Positions 38,001-42,760 of a stretch of 64,000 bases of DNA are shown one piece after another. Below the pieces are notes generated by a model. The model was not told the origin of the DNA, did not search any database, and was given only the letters and a program-made list of their open reading frames with translations. This DNA comes from Nematopogon swammerdamellus. Lineage: Eukaryota; Arthropoda; Insecta; Lepidoptera; Adelidae. Both the position numbers and the translations under genes were made by a program. The stretch spans positions 5,736,545 through 5,800,544 of the forward strand of contig OX336336.1 in NCBI GenBank assembly GCA_946902875.1, given 5' to 3'. The stretch's first letter is position 1, and each line of letters opens with the position of its first letter.

Positions 38001-40030
38001 CTCCGTTTCTCTATACAAAATGATGCGGAGAACACGGCGTAGTGTGCGTAGCGTAGTAGGCGTAATCTCGTGATTAGGATGCAGACCATGTCAGCCACGA
38101 TAGCTCAGTGGTGCAGACAGTCGACTGTCGCTATTGACTGTTAAGCAACGCTGGGCGCGGTCAGTCTTTGGATGGGTGACCGCTCGACCGTTGGAGGCTG
38201 ACCGTGTTCGGATTCCACATAAAACTGTAGGTTCCTTCCCTTCTTATACCTTACTAGGTGGTAGGGTTCAACCCGCCCGGATTGGTACTACCGCACTGAA
38301 TGAAACGTCGGCCGAAACGGCTATGTAAATAGTTAGTGTTTTCCGTCCAGTTCAGTGTAGCCGGCACGACCGAAGGGAAGCACTGACATGGCACCTATTA
38401 CTTCGCCAAGGTGTTATGGGCTGACTGAATGTTTTGTAGGTGATGTAGGCAAACTTTTTTTTATGGAAACTAATTGGCTAAATTAGCTATAACATCCGTG
38501 ATGTCAGCCCATCCGTCCTCGGTATGAATGATGTCGCTGCATGTCCCGAATAAATATCTGCGTGCAAGGAGTCACTTGCTGTTTGCGGAAAGTCCATCGC
38601 GGACGTTCCACTATGGCCAGACTCCGATTCACCGAGCGTTGACCGCACTCAACCGAATGTTGGTCATGTTTCCGGATCTAGACGTCTTCAACTGCAATAC
38701 TAAAGTCTTTCAAAAGTACGCGGTGAGATACGATGAGCTAAGTAACTTTGAAATTAGTCTCTACATTGTTACATTTTGGGGCTGAACTGAACTGGACGGA
38801 AAGCATGAACTATTTGCATAGCCCTTTCGACCGACCTTTCATTCAGTGCGGTAGTATCAACCCGGGCGGGTTAAACACTAAGGTAAGAATGTCTCTTACC
38901 TACAGTTTCAGGTGGAATCAGAACAATTAACTTGTACCGCTCGCGATTGGTACTATGTAGTGAGACATAGGTTAGGTGACGCAAATAAAATGCTGTGATA
39001 CGTGTTGTCCGTATCTGCCTTTTTCCTACTTCGAGTGGCGACCGACTCTCCTCCGCACACCCAAGAAACTTTTAATGTCTATATGGACTAAGCACCAGAA
39101 CACTTTCTGGTGATTTGGAGGAAAAGGATTGAAAGTTAAGGGGACCCCCCCCCCAATAAGTACAGGTAGCGTTAGCAAACTCACACACACACAGGAGCGC
39201 GTGTCTATACGCATTACAACTACAAGTAGGTATGGCTCACCCGCGCGTGAGATAAAACATCTGTACTAGGCAAAAGCACTTCGTATTTCCCTAGCCATAC
39301 CCATATTTCAAGTGATTTAACTATAATTTATATGCCCATAGTTAGGTAAAGATTCAAAGTATAATGTGAATACATTATTTTTAATTTAATCTTATAAATT
39401 CCCTTAAAAATATGTGGTTGAAAGTGGTAAAATCGTTCAAAAATGCCTTATTCCCTCGCCATTTTTTACAAATGCATCTCATACGAAAAATGCTTGAGCT
39501 TAGAGTCAATAAGACTAAGAATCATCTAAATAAAGTCAAACGCTTACAGAATAAATGGTTTTTCACATAACTATCTTTGAACATTCTGAATTTTGGGCCG
39601 TTGCCGTGCGCGAGCGTTTTTTGTATGTACGTATTTGTAACGAATCAATTTGTAGCAAATGCATTTTCGAACGTTTTTACCACTTTTCCGCCACTTATTT
39701 TTCAGAGAACTCACAAGATTATATTACAATAATATACCTTGTATATTATTTATATATATATTACAATTATATTACAATAATAATACACATTATACCTTGA
39801 ATCTTTACCTAAATATAATCATATAAATTATAGTTATATCTATTGAAATATGGCTATAGTTAGGATAATATAATGTGATGTTTTTCCCTTAAGAGAACTT
39901 TCGAAAGCGTCGGAGAAAGTTGATGTATTGTTGCGGGGACTTGTTGCAGATCCAGGCGGCGGCGAACCTGCTGCTCGAGAGCAAGATGTTCTACGTGCCC
40001 TTCGTACTCAACTCCGCCGAGATCAGATAG
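590..40030 (+). CDS. HR4: Nuclear receptor HR4, six coding exons (gene span)
   Basis: This is an ecdysone-pathway orphan nuclear receptor of the HR4/GRF (NR6A-related) family, a nuclear transcription factor. In Drosophila HR4 acts between the early ecdysone genes and FTZ-F1 and controls developmental timing. The exons are 590-689, 25636-26862, 27807-28438, 29997-30189, 37708-37823 and 39950-40030. Their intron phases are 1, 1, 0, 1 and 0, and every junction keeps frame, giving about 782 residues. Residues 1-33 are the conserved MTLSRGP start. Residues 35-370 are Pro/Gly/Gln/Ala-rich. The DNA-binding domain begins at C374 ([15 protein letters not shown]-box CEGCKGFF) and its C-terminal extension ([15 protein letters not shown]) is in exon 3. 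The ligand-binding-type domain fills exons 3-6 and ends [13 protein letters not shown]. Introns are 24.9, 0.9, 1.6, 7.5 and 2.1 kb. The identity is very secure. Exact donors are inferred. Confidence 0.95.
819..1304 (-). mobile_element. Composite SINE, copy 1
   Basis: The SINE is in reverse orientation: poly-T (its A tail) at 819-834, body to about 1206, then a further module (cttagtcgacttttacgac ... gaccccacacggtac) to 1304. On the minus strand the body begins CCTCGGTAGCTCAGTGG (Pol III box A-like) and continues with a 5S-rRNA-like piece (GGATGGGTGACCGC). It is nearly identical to copy 2 at 7663-8140 over more than 450 bp, so both are recent. Confidence 0.85.
1305..1400 (+). repeat. Dispersed repeat (ggttgaaattttcacagaat)
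   Basis: It shares ccggttgaaattttcacaga with 16815-16960 and, inverted, with 30641-30766. The family carries tttccgta/tacggaaacct inverted motifs. Confidence 0.5.
2626..2885. repeat. Dispersed repeat (gcttttgcccgcgggttcgc) ending in a tacatacata run
   Basis: It starts ctagcttttgcccgcgggtt and ends with a catacatacatacataca tail, typical of lepidopteran LINE/SINE 3' ends. Related starts occur at 13157-13190, in reverse at 20560-20592, and degenerate at 33805-33827. Confidence 0.5.
3385..3640. repeat. Dispersed lepidopteran repeat (ctgactgactgacagac type)
   Basis: The sequence ggctgactgacagacaaagc, gaaattttgcacagaag, agagggggtgaaa is a recognisable repeated motif set in Lepidoptera. It is followed by a GA-rich microsatellite (3660-3755). 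Confidence 0.45.
3660..3755. repeat. Purine-rich (GA)n microsatellite
   Basis: A G/A-only stretch runs ggagggagagacgggaggcg onward and ends in (ag)n. The open frames on both strands are compositional. Confidence 0.75.
4255..4390 (+). repeat. Dispersed repeat, inverted copy of 61-220
   Basis: The sequence cggtacttaaaaataatagc through gtagccacctctcaccttcg matches the reverse complement of the repeat at 61-220 with moderate divergence. Confidence 0.6.
4796..5430. repeat. Dispersed lepidopteran repeat bounded by inverted gggttccgtagt / actacggaaccct
   Basis: It starts agggttccgtagtcaacaag and closes ggctccgcaactacggaacc. Such elements with a (tgtc)n stretch after the start are common in moth genomes. 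It is about 630 bp, non-coding and of unknown class. Confidence 0.5.
5780..5892 (+). promoter_or_regulatory. CpG-rich block upstream of the THAP start codon
   Basis: This is a short CpG-dense stretch (cgcggcggacgcgccgtccg and similar) in an otherwise AT-rich intron. It ends just before the THAP ATG at 5893. An initiator-like TCAGT lies at 5627-5631. It is suggestive of a local promoter but not proven. Confidence 0.35.
5893..5969 (+). CDS. THAP zinc-finger domain, first exon (nested in HR4 intron 1)
   Basis: Reading from ATG at 5893 gives [20 protein letters not shown] then GISFHR. This is the start of a C2CH THAP DNA-binding domain: Met-Pro, the C-x4-C pair at residues 4 and 9, and the conserved F-H-R-(F-P). 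The donor catag|gtaagtat is a near-perfect 5' splice site in phase 2. It continues in frame into 6863. The ~110 bp before the ATG are very GC-rich and look like a small CpG promoter. THAP domains occur in many insect genes and in P-element-type transposases. No transposase domain was found, so this may be a small gene, a relic or part of a longer nested gene. It lies on the same strand as HR4. Confidence 0.65.
5999..6505. mobile_element. MITE family X, copy 1 (HR4/THAP intron)
   Basis: This ~505-bp element has ~45-50-bp terminal inverted repeats starting ataaggtctttcaaaattag and containing gtacgctaagggggggttct. The right end is the mirror (agaaccccccctt ... ttgaaagaacttata). It is flanked by a TA-rich duplication (tata). 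It is non-coding. The second copy is at 52429-52902. Ends and TA target suggest a Tc1/mariner-like parent. Confidence 0.8.
6863..6940 (+). CDS. THAP domain, second exon
   Basis: The acceptor tttttttacaag|g completes Arg26, and the frame reads [20 protein letters not shown] then TLFKG. That gives the conserved THAP F-P and the core Trp (R-E-R-W-I). The frame meets TGA at 6942-6944. A donor-like aaa|gtgaaa at 6941 would avoid the stop and leave in phase 2. The remaining C-x2-H-F of the zinc site is not encoded here. I could not find it downstream, so the domain is incomplete as read. The intron between the two exons holds a MITE (5999-6505). Confidence 0.55.
7238..7360. mobile_element. Palindromic MITE (gctgtgtggctcgac)
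   Basis: This is an almost perfect hairpin of 123 bp. The left arm tttactcgcggtcgaaatac...gctgtgtggctcgacgtttc mirrors the right arm gaaatgtcgagccacacagc...gcgagtaaa. A related fragment (tttcgggtcaaacgtatgg) is at about 15918-15940. Confidence 0.8.
7663..8140 (-). mobile_element. Composite SINE, copy 2
   Basis: This is the same element as 819-1304 with almost no differences, including the outer module that ends gaccccacacggtac. It is a full-length reverse-oriented copy with its T-run at 7663-7677. Confidence 0.85.
8334..8395 (-). tRNA. tRNA-like sequence (degenerate, Pol III box A and B), probably a SINE head or pseudogene
   Basis: On the minus strand the ends GTGCCCG and CGGGCAC pair perfectly. 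Box A (TAGTCTAGTGG) and box B (GGTTCAAATCC) are near canonical. The whole is only 62 nt, about ten short of a true tRNA. The T arm overlaps the acceptor stem and the anticodon loop is the wrong size, so it cannot fold as a normal tRNA. It is in HR4 intron 1, just after SINE copy 2. Confidence 0.45.
8495..8605. promoter_or_regulatory. GC-rich block in HR4 intron 1
   Basis: It contains tandem ggccggccggg and gctagccgctagtcgctcgc motifs, CpG-dense in AT-rich surroundings. Function is unknown. It could be an intronic regulatory element. Confidence 0.25.
9841..10153 (-). mobile_element. Composite SINE, copy 3 (internally deleted)
   Basis: The tail half (ttggctacatcacctacaac onward) is followed directly by the outer module (cttagtcgccttttacgac ... 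ccacacggtac). The tRNA/5S-like head is missing between them. Confidence 0.8.
11366..11536. promoter_or_regulatory. CpG-rich promoter-like block with CCAAT and TGACGT motifs
   Basis: The stretch contains cgattggtg and cgattggcc (CCAAT-type boxes), gccgccatattg (YY1-like on the reverse strand) and four TGACG(T) sites in two pairs. Such a cluster is typical of housekeeping or bidirectional promoters. It sits in HR4 intron 1 just ahead of the exon-like ORF at 11537, and 150 bp from a LINE insertion. Confidence 0.35.
11537..11615 (+). CDS. Possible alternative HR4 first exon or unrelated CpG exon
   Basis: ATG with good context (aaagagATGGCG) opens [20 protein letters not shown] then TQRDDA. A donor gctg|gtgagg at 11616 leaves in phase 1, exactly the phase HR4 exon 2 needs. 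Splicing would read ...[16 protein letters not shown] second donor gag|gtaatt five bases on is phase 0 and would not fit. The preceding 170 bp are CpG-rich with two CCAAT-type boxes (cgattgg) and repeated TGACGT sites, like a promoter. This is inference only. The block could also be a regulatory element without coding role. Confidence 0.22.
11764..12248 (-). mobile_element. 5'-truncated jockey/CR1-type LINE, 3' end with coding remnant
   Basis: The poly-A tail is the T-run at 11764-11775. The minus-strand frame 12245-11832 (137 codons) reads [40 protein letters not shown] and [17 protein letters not shown]. This is the conserved region after the reverse transcriptase in jockey/CR1-type LINEs. 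It ends in a stop at 11832. The reverse transcriptase and endonuclease domains are missing, so it is a dead-on-arrival insertion in HR4 intron 1. It is intact enough to be young. The element at 24366-24560 is an older relative. Confidence 0.8.
13470..13562 (-). mobile_element. SINE-B fragment
   Basis: The sequence taatccggtatgggtggctg through ggagacttccc is the reverse complement of the 3' part of the element at 29573-29790. Confidence 0.5.
14025..14911. repeat. ~225-bp direct duplication with a SINE at its junction
   Basis: The segment 14025-14251 (from cgtcttcttcataactcatc to gcgcaattttcgacg) recurs at 14690-14911 (from cgtgttcttcatagctcatc to gcgcaattttcgacg) at roughly 90% identity. SINE copy 4 lies exactly between them. 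Confidence 0.78.
14252..14686 (-). mobile_element. Composite SINE, copy 4
   Basis: This is a reverse-oriented copy with an 18-nt T-run and the outer module present. It sits exactly at the junction of a ~225-bp direct duplication (14025-14251 and 14690-14911). The head is shortened by a deletion around 14580. Confidence 0.85.
15271..15398. mobile_element. Palindromic MITE (ggagtcggtagaccgctaag), copy 1
   Basis: The arms aataatttccgtttacttac...cggtagaccgctaagtaaat and their mirror enclose a ~30-bp loop. It is the same family as the inner hairpin at 19548-19677. Confidence 0.8.
15411..15741. repeat. Dispersed repeat with internal (CA)n
   Basis: It contains gcaaatcggtccac, gggagctacgatgccacaga, a (CA)n microsatellite (15635-15699) and the end cgtcgggggttaaaaa. 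Related sequence lies inverted at 19395-19500 and 56302-56440. This is a common lepidopteran non-autonomous repeat. The palindromic MITE at 15271-15398 touches it. Confidence 0.55.
15635..15699. repeat. (CA)n microsatellite
   Basis: A run of CA dinucleotides, interrupted once (actcac), lies inside a dispersed repeat. Confidence 0.9.
16255..16505. promoter_or_regulatory. CpG island with poly-G tract in HR4 intron 1
   Basis: This is a strongly G-rich plus strand with a 15-G run near 16297-16311 and repeated gcgggcgggg boxes (Sp1/KLF-like). A donor-like gcaa|gtaagg lies near 16481-16490, so a non-coding first exon is possible. It may form G-quadruplexes. Promoter function is inferred. Confidence 0.35.
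16815..16965 (+). repeat. Dispersed repeat, aggtttccgta family
   Basis: The sequence taggtttccgtatgccgtac, ctgttcgtccgtcctaggg, then ggttgaaattttcacagaat. An inverted copy lies at 30641-30766. Confidence 0.5.
17966..18353 (-). mobile_element. SINE copy 5 (diverged)
   Basis: This is an older reverse copy with many substitutions. It is complete from the A tail to the head (gtaccgaggctgac). Confidence 0.75.
19135..19390 (+). repeat. Dispersed repeat (ccttataggatcactct)
   Basis: It contains ttcataagaggagaaaactg, a (tgtc)n stretch and a conserved run of simple T/G sequence. A reversed fragment (gagagtgatcctatgggttc) is at about 9462-9520. Confidence 0.45.
19486..19735. mobile_element. Nested palindromic MITEs
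   Basis: The outer arms are gacctgggtaaatgtcaaat...catcgccagagtaaaaaaac (about 19488-19543) and the mirror at about 19679-19733. Inside them is a second palindrome (19548-19677) with ggagtcgggggaccgctaag arms, the same family as 15271-15398. It appears to be one hairpin element inserted at the centre of another. Confidence 0.78.
20338..20395. repeat. Purine-rich (gagg/agag)n stretch
   Basis: A low-complexity G/A strand (gggagggaggggtagggagg onward) in HR4 intron 1. Confidence 0.7.
21325..21690 (+). mobile_element. SINE copy 6 (forward)
   Basis: This is a forward copy beginning gtcagccttggtagctcagtgg. The 5S-like piece is at 21365-21409 (gttcagtacttggatgggtg), and it ends gtcagtttcctt plus an A-rich tail. 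It shows the head organisation clearly. Confidence 0.82.
21770..22165. mobile_element. Foldback element with ~60-bp inverted ends
   Basis: The left arm ccaaagtctagtatgcgagt tgctctgattggtcg (around 21798-21832) and the right arm (cgaccaatcagagcaactcg cgtactagactttgg, around 22107-22141) are mirrored. The outer part (catccgg) also pairs. The interior is ~270 bp of unique AT-rich sequence. Confidence 0.65.
22740..23050. promoter_or_regulatory. CpG island in HR4 intron 1, 2.6 kb before exon 2
   Basis: This is a GC-rich, CpG-dense block with a donor-like tgcg|gtaggt near 22969-22977. Open frames on both strands here are composition artefacts. It is a candidate alternative promoter for a short HR4 isoform or an enhancer. 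Confidence 0.3.
24069..24104. repeat. Perfect 36-nt palindrome
   Basis: The arm gttcccaaactaagatt and its exact complement are separated by two bases. The stem is 17 bp. It may be a regulatory palindrome, a hairpin or a small MITE remnant. Confidence 0.6.
24366..24560 (-). mobile_element. Old LINE 3' fragment related to 11764-12248
   Basis: It shares caaccaatttcatccccgac, aggtgccggtccggtttgag and gtggactaatg with the 3' part of the LINE at 11764-12248. It is degenerate and carries no useful open frame. Confidence 0.55.
24600..24830. promoter_or_regulatory. CpG-rich block 0.8-1 kb before HR4 exon 2
   Basis: The sequence is GC-rich with repeated cacacggacg/cgcgcgggtg motifs in a purine/pyrimidine-alternating pattern. 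No coding signal was found. It forms part of a run of CpG islands leading up to exon 2. Confidence 0.25.
25200..25635 (+). promoter_or_regulatory. CpG island directly upstream of HR4 exon 2
   Basis: This is an uninterrupted GC-rich block touching the exon 2 acceptor. An ATG at 25626 is in frame with exon 2 (reading [14 protein letters not shown]). A transcript starting in this island and not spliced at 25636 could therefore encode an HR4 isoform lacking the exon 1 residues. This is inference. Confidence 0.35.
25636..26862 (+). CDS. HR4: HR4 exon 2: low-complexity N-terminal region and DNA-binding domain
   Basis: The acceptor is ttcgcag|gcgag and the donor gcaag|gtcagt (26863); both flanks are phase 1. 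It encodes residues 35-442. The Gly run is coded at about 25883-25919, the Gln run at 26038-26072 and the Ala run at about 26511-26535. The first Cys pair (CMIC) is at codons from 26655. The P-box [10 protein letters not shown] and the second finger ([19 protein letters not shown]) follow. GC content is far above the surrounding introns. The long open frames in other phases over this exon (for example 25316-26710 and 25986-26861 on the minus strand) are high-GC shadows. Confidence 0.96.
26863..27806 (+). other. HR4: HR4 intron 2
   Basis: It has a short, clean 5' splice site (gtcagt) and no recognised repeat. The sequence is of medium GC with no open frame of note. Confidence 0.6.
27807..28438 (+). 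CDS. HR4: HR4 exon 3: DBD C-terminal extension, hinge, start of ligand-binding domain
   Basis: The acceptor gggtag|cggtg completes Ala443. The frame then reads [20 protein letters not shown], the signature HR4 C-terminal extension, followed by a Lys-rich stretch ([12 protein letters not shown]), a Pro/Gly linker and the helical start of the ligand-binding domain ([18 protein letters not shown]). Two donors are possible: gtgtgt at 28433, or the stronger gtgagt at 28439, which adds Val-Cys. Both are phase 0. I chose 28438 as the end because gtgagt fits the consensus better. Confidence 0.9.
28539..28736 (-). mobile_element. SINE copy 7 (5' truncated)
   Basis: This is a reverse copy cut at ggtggtaccaacc, in HR4 intron 3. 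It starts 100 bp after the exon 3 donor. Confidence 0.78.
29573..29790 (+). mobile_element. Second SINE-like family (SINE-B), longest copy
   Basis: The element starts ttggtggtaggctcaaattg and ends ctcagtcacccataccgtat plus an A-rich tail. Related pieces occur at 13470-13562 and 63595-63690 (both reversed). Its ggttggtaccaccg resembles the first SINE, but the rest differs. Confidence 0.6.
29997..30189 (+). CDS. HR4: HR4 exon 4: ligand-binding domain middle
   Basis: The acceptor is tttatcag|gtgaacc and the donor cagg|gtgagt (30190), leaving in phase 1. It encodes [20 protein letters not shown] and onward to [15 protein letters not shown], strongly conserved in HR4. The upstream poly-T (29962-29970) serves as a pyrimidine tract. 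The SINE-B copy at 29573-29790 ends 206 bp before the exon. Confidence 0.93.
30399..30640 (-). mobile_element. SINE copy 8 (5' truncated)
   Basis: This is a reverse copy in HR4 intron 4 ending aaggtaagaaggga. It is followed directly by a different repeat (30641-30766). Confidence 0.75.
30641..30766 (-). repeat. Dispersed repeat, aggtttccgta family (inverted)
   Basis: The sequence attctgtgaaaatttcaacc through ttccttacggaaacctaaaa is the reverse complement of the 16815-16965 element. It lies directly against SINE copy 8. Confidence 0.5.
32033..32260 (+). mobile_element. SINE copy 9 (forward, 5' truncated)
   Basis: It starts at the internal ggtgctagggtttatcccg and runs to gtgtcattatctat plus a 10-A tail. 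Confidence 0.78.
32949..33150 (-). mobile_element. SINE copy 10 (fragment)
   Basis: This reverse fragment runs from agcccataacacc to aagggatgggacctac. It lacks both the tail and the head. Confidence 0.65.
33259..33645 (-). mobile_element. SINE copy 11
   Basis: This reverse copy spans tail to head (accgcaccactgag). It carries an internal inverted duplication near 33365-33420, where a forward and a reverse copy of the tccagttcagtgtagccgac segment adjoin. Confidence 0.75.
34070..34280. promoter_or_regulatory. GC-rich block in HR4 intron 4
   Basis: It has a G-run (ggaggggggagggggggcag) followed by CpG-rich sequence with cgacgacgacgacgg. There is no open frame of note. Its role is unknown. Confidence 0.2.
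34961..34984. repeat. Poly-C tract of 24
   Basis: 24 consecutive C bases lie in a CpG-rich part of HR4 intron 4, inside an open frame (34832-35116) rich in Ala and Pro. The homopolymer makes the frame unreliable. Confidence 0.85.
36000..36960. promoter_or_regulatory. CpG-rich segments in HR4 intron 4 with a CRE and a perfect hairpin
   Basis: CpG-rich blocks span about 36010-36240 and 36540-36960. A perfect CRE palindrome TGACGTCA lies at 36816-36823 and a half-site (tacgtcac) near 36064. A 16-bp perfect inverted repeat occurs at 36859-36896. It is a candidate internal promoter or enhancer upstream of exon 5. Confidence 0.3.
36859..36896. repeat. Perfect 16-bp inverted repeat in a CpG-rich intron
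   Basis: The arms cgccagtgccagcgcg and cgcgctggcactggcg enclose a 6-base loop (ccacac). It is 36 bp from a perfect CRE site. Confidence 0.65.
37425..37650 (+). mobile_element. SINE copy 12 (forward, 5' truncated) next to HR4 exon 5
   Basis: It starts at ggtggtagggtttatcccg and ends gtgtcagtttccataaaatcc plus A. Its 3' end is about 58 bp before the exon 5 acceptor, so the branch point of that intron lies in or right beside it. Confidence 0.8.
37708..37823 (+). CDS. HR4: HR4 exon 5: ligand-binding domain
   Basis: The acceptor ttgttacag|aagtg completes a split Glu. The frame reads [20 protein letters not shown] and ends LFARIPE. The donor is gag|gtacca in phase 0. The exon is squeezed between a truncated SINE that ends about 58 bp upstream and a palindromic MITE that begins about 70 bp downstream. 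Confidence 0.92.
37893..38078. mobile_element. Palindromic MITE 70 bp after HR4 exon 5
   Basis: The arms cctaatcacgagattacgat...gccgtgttctccgcatcatt and the mirror (aatgatgcggagaacacggc...cgtaatctcgtgattagg) form a ~75-bp stem with a short unpaired centre. It begins just downstream of the exon 5 donor. Confidence 0.82.
38092..38453 (+). mobile_element. SINE copy 13 (forward, full head)
   Basis: It begins gtcagccacgatagctcagtgg. The 5S-like segment is at 38141-38185 (ttaagcaacgctgggcgcgg then tcagtctttggatgggtgac). It starts about 14 bp after a palindromic MITE. Confidence 0.82.
38454..38935 (-). mobile_element. SINE copy 14, split around a LINE fragment
   Basis: Reverse tail sequence (atggaaactaattggctaaa ... 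gatgtcagccc) lies at 38454-38512. The next recognisable SINE piece (gaactggacggaaagcatg ...) starts at about 38785. About 60 bp of SINE are replaced by roughly 270 bp of LINE-like sequence. Confidence 0.65.
38513..38782 (+). mobile_element. LINE C-terminal fragment inside a SINE
   Basis: The forward frame from 38528 reads [40 protein letters not shown] and [14 protein letters not shown]. This resembles the last residues of lepidopteran LINE reverse transcriptase proteins (family motif P-I-x-R-A-L...L-N...D-I-F). It is about 70 codons with no domain left. It interrupts SINE copy 14. Confidence 0.5.
38936..39949 (+). other. HR4: HR4 intron 5: 3' part
   Basis: Unique AT-rich sequence with a homopolymer ([18 protein letters not shown] run near 39141-39154). 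A run of short tandem (ttacaa)-like units is near 39720-39790. No coding signal. Confidence 0.5.
39950..40030 (+). CDS. HR4: HR4 exon 6: C-terminus and stop
   Basis: The acceptor gttgcag|atccag continues in phase 0. The frame gives [20 protein letters not shown] and ends NSAEIR with TAG at 40028-40030. The GC-rich sequence just after the stop is open in other frames but is not expected to be coding. Confidence 0.92.
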   Translation: MQAAANLLLESKMFYVPFVLNSAEIR

Positions 40031-40830
40031 TACATGGCCGCGCAGGGCTTCTAGTTCGAGATGTTCGCGCGCGCGCGCCGCCCGTGACCCGAGCCGTCCC
40101 CGCCCCCGCCCCCGCCCGCGCTCACCCTCAAAGCCTTCCGCTACGTCAAGCTGAGGCAGTCCGTCATAGTGCCGGTGCCCAAGTAAAAATACCACACTTG
40201 TGTTCGAACGTCGATTTAATTTAGAATAATTTTATACTTGGCGCAAACGAGGTTCGAGTGGGGCCGGTCTGCGGGCCGAGTTTCCGGGGGGGACGCACCG
40301 AATGCTCCCGGGCGGCGGTGCTGGGGGCGCCATCGGGGACAACCTACATGTAGAGGCAGACGTGTATTTATACAGAGAGGCAAGAGGATTCTGTACAAAT
40401 TCTTCTCCACGGCGAGCGGTGAAGAGAAAACCTACCTAACATATTGTGTGTAATATAAGAGTGCGACTGTGGTATAGAGCGACGGGGCGGCGCGGCGGCC
40501 GGCGGGGCAGCGCAGCCGCCGATGTGTGTTTTTTATTTAAAAATATTGTTGAATTTATCGCGAGTGGTTTTCGTTTTTAGAGGAATTAAAACGTCCCAAT
40601 TTACAGACTGATATATGAATAATAAATAATTGTATAATATAAATTTCTAGTTAAATGGACCTGGCGTGTTTTATACATGAGCAATCGATTTTGCGGTAGC
40701 GTTCGATCGGTCTAGAGTACGACGTTGTTATGTATAGGGCAAACGAGCTGATGTATCTGTAAATATATTCTGTCGTTAATTATTATCTTATCTAAGGCTA
40801 TTGAGAATAAATTGTTTTTTCTATGTAGAC
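40031..40830 (+). other. HR4: Proximal HR4 3' UTR
   Basis: This is unique, non-repetitive sequence after the HR4 stop. It is GC-rich to about 40530 and then AT-rich. A first good AATAAA is at 40806-40811. The 3' UTR may run further: other hexamers lie near 42000 and 45912-45926, and much of 44300-46040 is unique and UTR-like. Transcript data would be needed to place the real end. Confidence 0.5.
40806..40811 (+). terminator. Candidate HR4 poly(A) signal
   Basis: This is a canonical AATAAA (gagAATAAAttg), the first one in the 3' UTR, about 780 bp after the HR4 stop. A T-rich stretch follows immediately. It is a motif call only. Confidence 0.4.
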
Positions 40831-41707
40831 TAAAATTGTTTCTATGTTACGATTGAAATATTGCTGTTTTTAGTTCGCATTTTTATATTTAGGTTTAAAT
40901 ACTTAGTGGTGCGTCGACTCGCACCCGCGCGGGCGCGCCACAACCTTACTGTAAATATCTACTAGCTACATAACTGGTACGTTAAGATATTTTTGTTCAA
41001 CTTTTCACCAAGACTGCTTGTATACTGAACTGTACTGTTTTATAGACTAATATATTTTAAACACGAACGTGTGGACACACTTGTAGTCGCAAACGATGCA
41101 TTTCTTTTGCAAATATTCCTCGTAGCTGTTTCATTCATCCCTCGTTCATTTTAATGTATATGGATCCTTTTATTGTATTTAAAATAGGTCTTGTATTTAT
41201 TTCCTTAGGCCTAAGCTTCCAGTCCAGTGTGTACGTCGCTTTAGTTTCTGTTCTACGCCAAACGTTCTCAGATTATACTATCATGTTCTCCTTGTTAAAT
41301 CTGTCATTGTCTACCTACGCACCTACTACCTAGCTAATGTCGAACTCTCAATATAATATAACTCTACAAGTTCACCAACTTTTCATTTTCTTTCATCCTT
41401 CTTTTATCGCCTCTCTCATTGCCTCGTATTATTTCTTCAACATTCTTATTTCAATCAAATATTCTACCTTTCTCTAAAACAACGTTTGGTCGGTGATGTA
41501 ACCTAACCTAACCATCTCATTATGGTCATAATAATATTCTTGAACCTAAAATTTTATTAATATTTTGTTCAAAATGTATCGAATCTTAAAATAGAACCGG
41601 CAAGGAGGGCTGTGCCCAACAGTGAGTCGCATGAAGACAAGACAGTCGGGCACAGCCAATAACACCTCCTCGCGAAATGAATTACATGAATTGCCTATAT
41701 AGGAATA

Positions 41708-41846
41708 GGTACCGGTACGAGTTAAGAGCGCTCGGCATGTGGGGTTAAGCTCGCCTTGGTGTCGGTGCGGGATAGACGCCTGCGTTAGGAAGAGATACGA
41801 GTACTCCCACAATTTTCGCCGAGCGCTCTTAACTCGTGCCGCTACC
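41708..41846. mobile_element. Short element with 28-bp inverted ends
   Basis: The left end ggtaccggtacgagttaaga gcgctcggc is mirrored at the right (gccgagcgctcttaactcgt gccgctacc) with two mismatches. The ~80-bp interior is non-palindromic. It lies in the HR4-raskol intergenic region. Confidence 0.6.
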
Positions 41847-42484
41847 ACCAATACCTAGTAATGGTTGCACTACTAATTTGAAACAGAGACGTGAGAATCT
41901 AGAACAAGAACTGATAGCGCGTTACGGCTTTTATTTATAATATCTCATTTTATATTATGTAAAACTACAATGAATTCTACGACTATTTATTAAATTGTGA
42001 ATAAAATAGCCGCGTACTCTGGCTGGCTATTCACCGATTGAACAACCAGTGCTAACACTTCACTGCCTTCTTATATAAGTTTGTATGAAGTAAGTTTTGC
42101 GTTAGTTTTGTATGAAATGTATGAAGTTTACGAATAGTTTAGAGTCGGGGCGACAACGGTGTGCAGTTACCACTACCTAGCAGTAAGAGGCGACAAGTGC
42201 CTACTCGAATTAACCAACCAATTGAGAGCGACCTTTACAGTGTTAGGCTAGAAGTAAGAAACCTCTTCGTGACGTCATTGCAATCACAAAACTATATTAA
42301 ACCATATCGGCTAAATTTGATCAAAGTGTTAAAATTATAGTACAGTGCGTGACAGTTAGAATTATTCACTTTGAACTACGGGAAAAAAGTCAATTCACGC
42401 GCGAAAGAGATGACCGTATGTGAAACGGTTTTCGGGCTCGCAAATGTCAACGCAAGCTGAAGGGAGAAAATAAGTAATAATAAC

Positions 42485-42760
42485 TTTAAGACGAGACGCA
42501 AGTTAACTTTCTCCATACAAAATCGTCTTTCGGCATTTATGTTCTCTAGCCCCCTAAACCTTATCCGATGTATACAATTTTTTTTTCTTGTCTTAAGGAC
42601 AGTCCAATCTACGTTCCTGTTGTTTTATTTTTTTTATATCTAAAGTGAACACTCAATAAAAAAATGATTCTAAAAATCGGATAAGGTTTAGGGAGGTAAA
42701 AGACATAAATGTCGAAAGACGATTTTCTATGGAGAAAATTAACTTCCGTCTCGTCTTAAA
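42485..42760. mobile_element. Palindromic MITE (ttaagacgagac)
   Basis: The arms tttaagacgagacgcaagtt aactttctccatacaaaatc and ccctaaaccttatccgat are mirrored at the right end (atcggataaggtttagg ... gtctcgtcttaaa). The total is about 276 bp with a ~100-bp loop. Confidence 0.75.
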
